A stretch of DNA of 42,771 bases from Bifidobacterium margollesii (GTDB lineage: Bacteria; Actinomycetota; Actinomycetes; Actinomycetales; Bifidobacteriaceae), in NCBI RefSeq assembly GCF_002860355.1, contig NZ_NMWU01000001.1, positions 1-42,771 of the forward strand, read 5' to 3'. Of the stretch, positions 41,060 through 42,771 are shown piece by piece. Numbering within the stretch: position 1 is the first letter of the stretch; each line of letters begins with the position of its first letter. The notes below the pieces were generated by a model, which worked only from the letters and a program-made list of their open reading frames with translations, ran no database searches and was not told the DNA's origin. Both the position numbers and the translations under genes were made by a program.

Positions 41060-41083
41060 TGGTTGCGCAAACTTGCGCAACCA
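41060..41083. promoter_or_regulatory. Double LacI-type operator
   Basis: Two TTGCGCAA half-palindromes, at 41063-41070 and 41073-41080, form one larger perfect palindrome with 11-bp arms (41060-41070 and 41073-41083) around a central AC. TTGCGCAA with a central CpG is the classic LacI/GalR operator core. Another LacI-like core, CAAACGCTTG, is at 40999-41008. Autoregulation by the gene at 41137 is likely. Confidence 0.7.
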
Positions 41084-41136
41084 AGGATGCCCACAGCCGC
41101 CGAATCAGGCGCGGCGAATCGAGGAAGGGGTGCGGT

Positions 41137-42168
41137 GTGGCGAGTCTGAAGGATGTGGCCGCTGCGGCCGGCGTTTCCGAATCCACGGTGTCACGAGCGC
41201 TTCGAGGCACCGGCCGGGTGAGCGAGAAAACCCGTGCCCGGGTGCAGGAAGTGGCCAATCGTCTGCACTTCACACTATCCCGCAGCGCCTCTTCGCTGGC
41301 CAGCGGCAAAACCATGCGCGTCACCATGGTGGTGACCGACTCCCTGAACACCTGGTTCAACGCGGCGGCGATGGAGGGGGCCTACGAGGTGCTGTCCGAC
41401 GCCGGATACGATCTGGTTCCGCTGGTGGTGCGCAACCGTGACGATCTCACCCGGTTCTTCGACCGTCTGCCCGGAAACCGCAACTCCGACGGCGTGATCG
41501 TGGTGTCGATCATGCTCAACGACGATCAGGTCGGCGTGCTGGAGGAACTCACCATGCCATCGGTGGGACTCGACGCCCGTGCGATCGGCGGATACAGCGG
41601 CACCGTGCGCATCGACGACGCGGATTCCATGCGTCAGGCCGTACGCCTGCTGCACTCACTGGGGCATCGGCGTATCGGATTCGTGGAAATGCCCGACAAT
41701 CCCGACTTCCTGTTCAGCGCCAAACTCCGTTCCGGAGCGTTCCGCGACGCGGCCCGGGATCTGGGGTACGACGACGATGCCTTGAACGTGTTCGAGGGGC
41801 GCGACGTCAGCCGGTTCCGCAGTTTTCAGGACGCGGTCTCCGAAACGGCCACGCGCATCATCTCCGAGGTCGAACGGCCGACCGCGCTGTGCGTGGAAAC
41901 CGACGATTTCGCCATCGCTCTGATGTACGAGTTCCGCCGGATCGGACTGCGGGTTCCTGAGGATATCTCGCTGATCGGCTTCGACGATAATGATCGGTCT
42001 TCGATGGCCGAGCTGACCACGCTGCATCAGGATCCGGTGGCGATGGCCCGCATGGCCGCGGACAAGGTGCTGCTGTTGATGCGCGGCGAGCCGCTGGGGG
42101 AGCCGCATTCCATGCTGCGCACGAATCTGATCATGCGATCCACCACGGCGGTGCCGGAACAGCAATAG
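41137..42168 (+). CDS. LacI-family transcriptional regulator
   Basis: A 343-residue LacI/GalR protein. Helix-turn-helix at residues 4-25 (LKDVAAAAGVSESTVSRAL), hinge SASSLASGKT, then a sugar-binding domain ending LIGFDDNDRSSMAELTTLHQ. The GTG at 41137 has AGGAAGGGG 6 bases upstream and matches the family start. The double operator 54 bases upstream suggests autorepression. Its target operon may lie beyond the IS element to the right. Confidence 0.9.
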   Translation: MASLKDVAAAAGVSESTVSRALRGTGRVSEKTRARVQEVANRLHFTLSRSASSLASGKTMRVTMVVTDSLNTWFNAAAMEGAYEVLSDAGYDLVPLVVRNRDDLTRFFDRLPGNRNSDGVIVVSIMLNDDQVGVLEELTMPSVGLDARAIGGYSGTVRIDDADSMRQAVRLLHSLGHRRIGFVEMPDNPDFLFSAKLRSGAFRDAARDLGYDDDALNVFEGRDVSRFRSFQDAVSETATRIISEVERPTALCVETDDFAIALMYEFRRIGLRVPEDISLIGFDDNDRSSMAELTTLHQDPVAMARMAADKVLLLMRGEPLGEPHSMLRTNLIMRSTTAVPEQQ

Positions 42169-42172
42169 CCGG

Positions 42173-42243
42173 ACGATCATGATCGTGCGGAAACCAACGG
42201 TAATCATCGGGAAACGCCGGTTGTTTATGGAAACCACTGGTAA
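42173..42243. repeat. Palindrome and three spaced near-repeats after lacI
   Basis: ACGATCATGATCGT (42173-42186) is a perfect palindrome 5 bases after the stop. GGAAACCAACGGTAA (42189-42203), GGAAACGCCGGTTG (42210-42223) and GGAAACCACTGGTAA (42229-42243) are related, about 20 bp apart. Confidence 0.6.
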
Positions 42244-42771
42244 CAACCCGGATTCAATTTGTAAGTGCAACACTCGTCTCTGGGTGGCTTGTCTTTGACA
42301 TTACCTTGCCGAGCTCGCGGTACCAAACCTCGTTGGGCGTTTCCCAGCCCAGGACCTTCAACGGGGTGTCGTTGATCTCGTCGACGATGGCCTGCAGGTC
42401 CGCATCCGACAGGTCGTCGAAGCTGGTCCCCTTGGGCAGGTAGCGCCGGATCCTGCCGTTGCGGTTCTCGTTCGTGCCCCGCTGCCACGAGGAGTACGGG
42501 TCCGCATAGTAGGTGAGCATGCCCAGCGCCTCGTCCACGAGCAGGTGGCAGGAGGACTCCGTGCCGTTGTCCCACGTGCGGTCGATGCGCGCGGGCGCGG
42601 GGATCCGGCTGTAGATGTCGTATTCGGCGCGCGCGGTCGCCAGCGCGCTCTTGTCGGGGATGAACCGGGCGAACAGCTTGCGGCTCTTGCGTTCGGCCTG
42701 CGTGTCGATGCACCGTTTCGACGGGGACGCGCCGACGACGGTGTCGGACTCGAAGTGACCGAACCCGCGGC
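42244..42771 (-). mobile_element. IS30-like insertion sequence, one end
   Basis: The element includes the transposase and extends past the right edge. Its inner end is probably near 42244-42275, where ATTCAATTTGTAAGTGCAAC overlaps the transposase stop; a terminal inverted repeat cannot be confirmed without the other end. Confidence 0.6.
42254..42771 (-). CDS. IS30-family transposase, C-terminal part (cut by window edge)
   Basis: About 172 C-terminal residues are visible and the frame is open to the window edge. The DDE residues of the integrase core are seen: Asp in GHFESDTVVG, Asp in TWDNGTES and Glu in RGTNENRNG, followed by the IS30 hallmark YLPKGTSF and a TPNEVW end. It cuts and joins IS ends. 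No frameshift or internal stop is visible, so it may be intact. The shorter internal frame beginning at 42538 is only part of it. Confidence 0.9.
   Translation of the reverse strand, partial: RGFGHFESDTVVGASPSKRCIDTQAERKSRKLFARFIPDKSALATARAEYDIYSRIPAPARIDRTWDNGTESSCHLLVDEALGMLTYYADPYSSWQRGTNENRNGRIRRYLPKGTSFDDLSDADLQAIVDEINDTPLKVLGWETPNEVWYRELGKVMSKTSHPETSVALTN

Noticed and set aside
39092-41080. 662-residue minus-strand open frame
   Set aside because: Shadow of the AarF and HAD genes, with His/Asp-rich composition typical of antisense frames in GC-rich DNA.

Overview
The window is high-GC Gram-positive DNA. I read it as a Bifidobacterium chromosome, or a close relative. The pointers are the ftsY / amtB-glnK-glnD block, a dnaB-murT-gatD run, many LacI/ROK/SorC sugar regulators beside small catabolic operons, and an IS30-type transposase. 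This assignment rests on gene content, not on a database match.

Left third (1-13150) is accessory carbohydrate metabolism in three modules. (1) A divergent SorC-type regulator (cut by the left edge) faces a four-gene operon: a phosphotriesterase-fold lactonase, a UlaD-like barrel protein whose catalytic motif is altered, a PfkB sugar-acid kinase and a UlaE-type 3-epimerase. Two matching palindromes bracket the operon promoter. (2) A minus-strand MFS transporter plus alpha/beta hydrolase faces a LacI regulator across a promoter with a 13-bp-phased direct repeat. (3) A ROK repressor faces alsE-alsK, a nucleoside-hydrolase-fold protein and a sugar porter. Kinase and 3-epimerase are present but no aldose-ketose isomerase, so D-allulose fits as well as D-allose.

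Middle (13150-31200): an AAA ATPase of the DUF4143 type behind two perfect palindromes; a translationally coupled pair of YhgE/Pip membrane proteins; two alpha/beta hydrolases; a TetR regulator; a small membrane protein; ftsY; the nitrogen block amtB-glnK-glnD; an 18-bp minisatellite between convergent genes; and a tightly overlapping minus-strand operon of a putative toxin-like protein, a helix-turn-helix protein and a MATE exporter.

Right part (31200-42771): an intergenic region of about 860 bp with four perfect DnaA boxes, several near-perfect ones, and four units of a 14-bp repeat, which looks like a replication-origin or DnaA-control locus. Then come a second DUF4143 ATPase with phased upstream repeats, dnaB, murT-gatD (both altered by short tandem repeats, and MurT without its zinc-ribbon cysteines), a phasin-like protein, an AarF/UbiB kinase-like protein, a HAD phosphatase, a LacI regulator with a double operator, and an IS30 transposase cut by the right edge.

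The least explained items are the DnaA-box/14-bp repeat region, the UlaD-like enzyme with lost catalytic residues, the allulose-type operon with a nucleoside hydrolase, and the related repeats upstream of both DUF4143 ATPases. No tRNA, rRNA or CRISPR array was seen.
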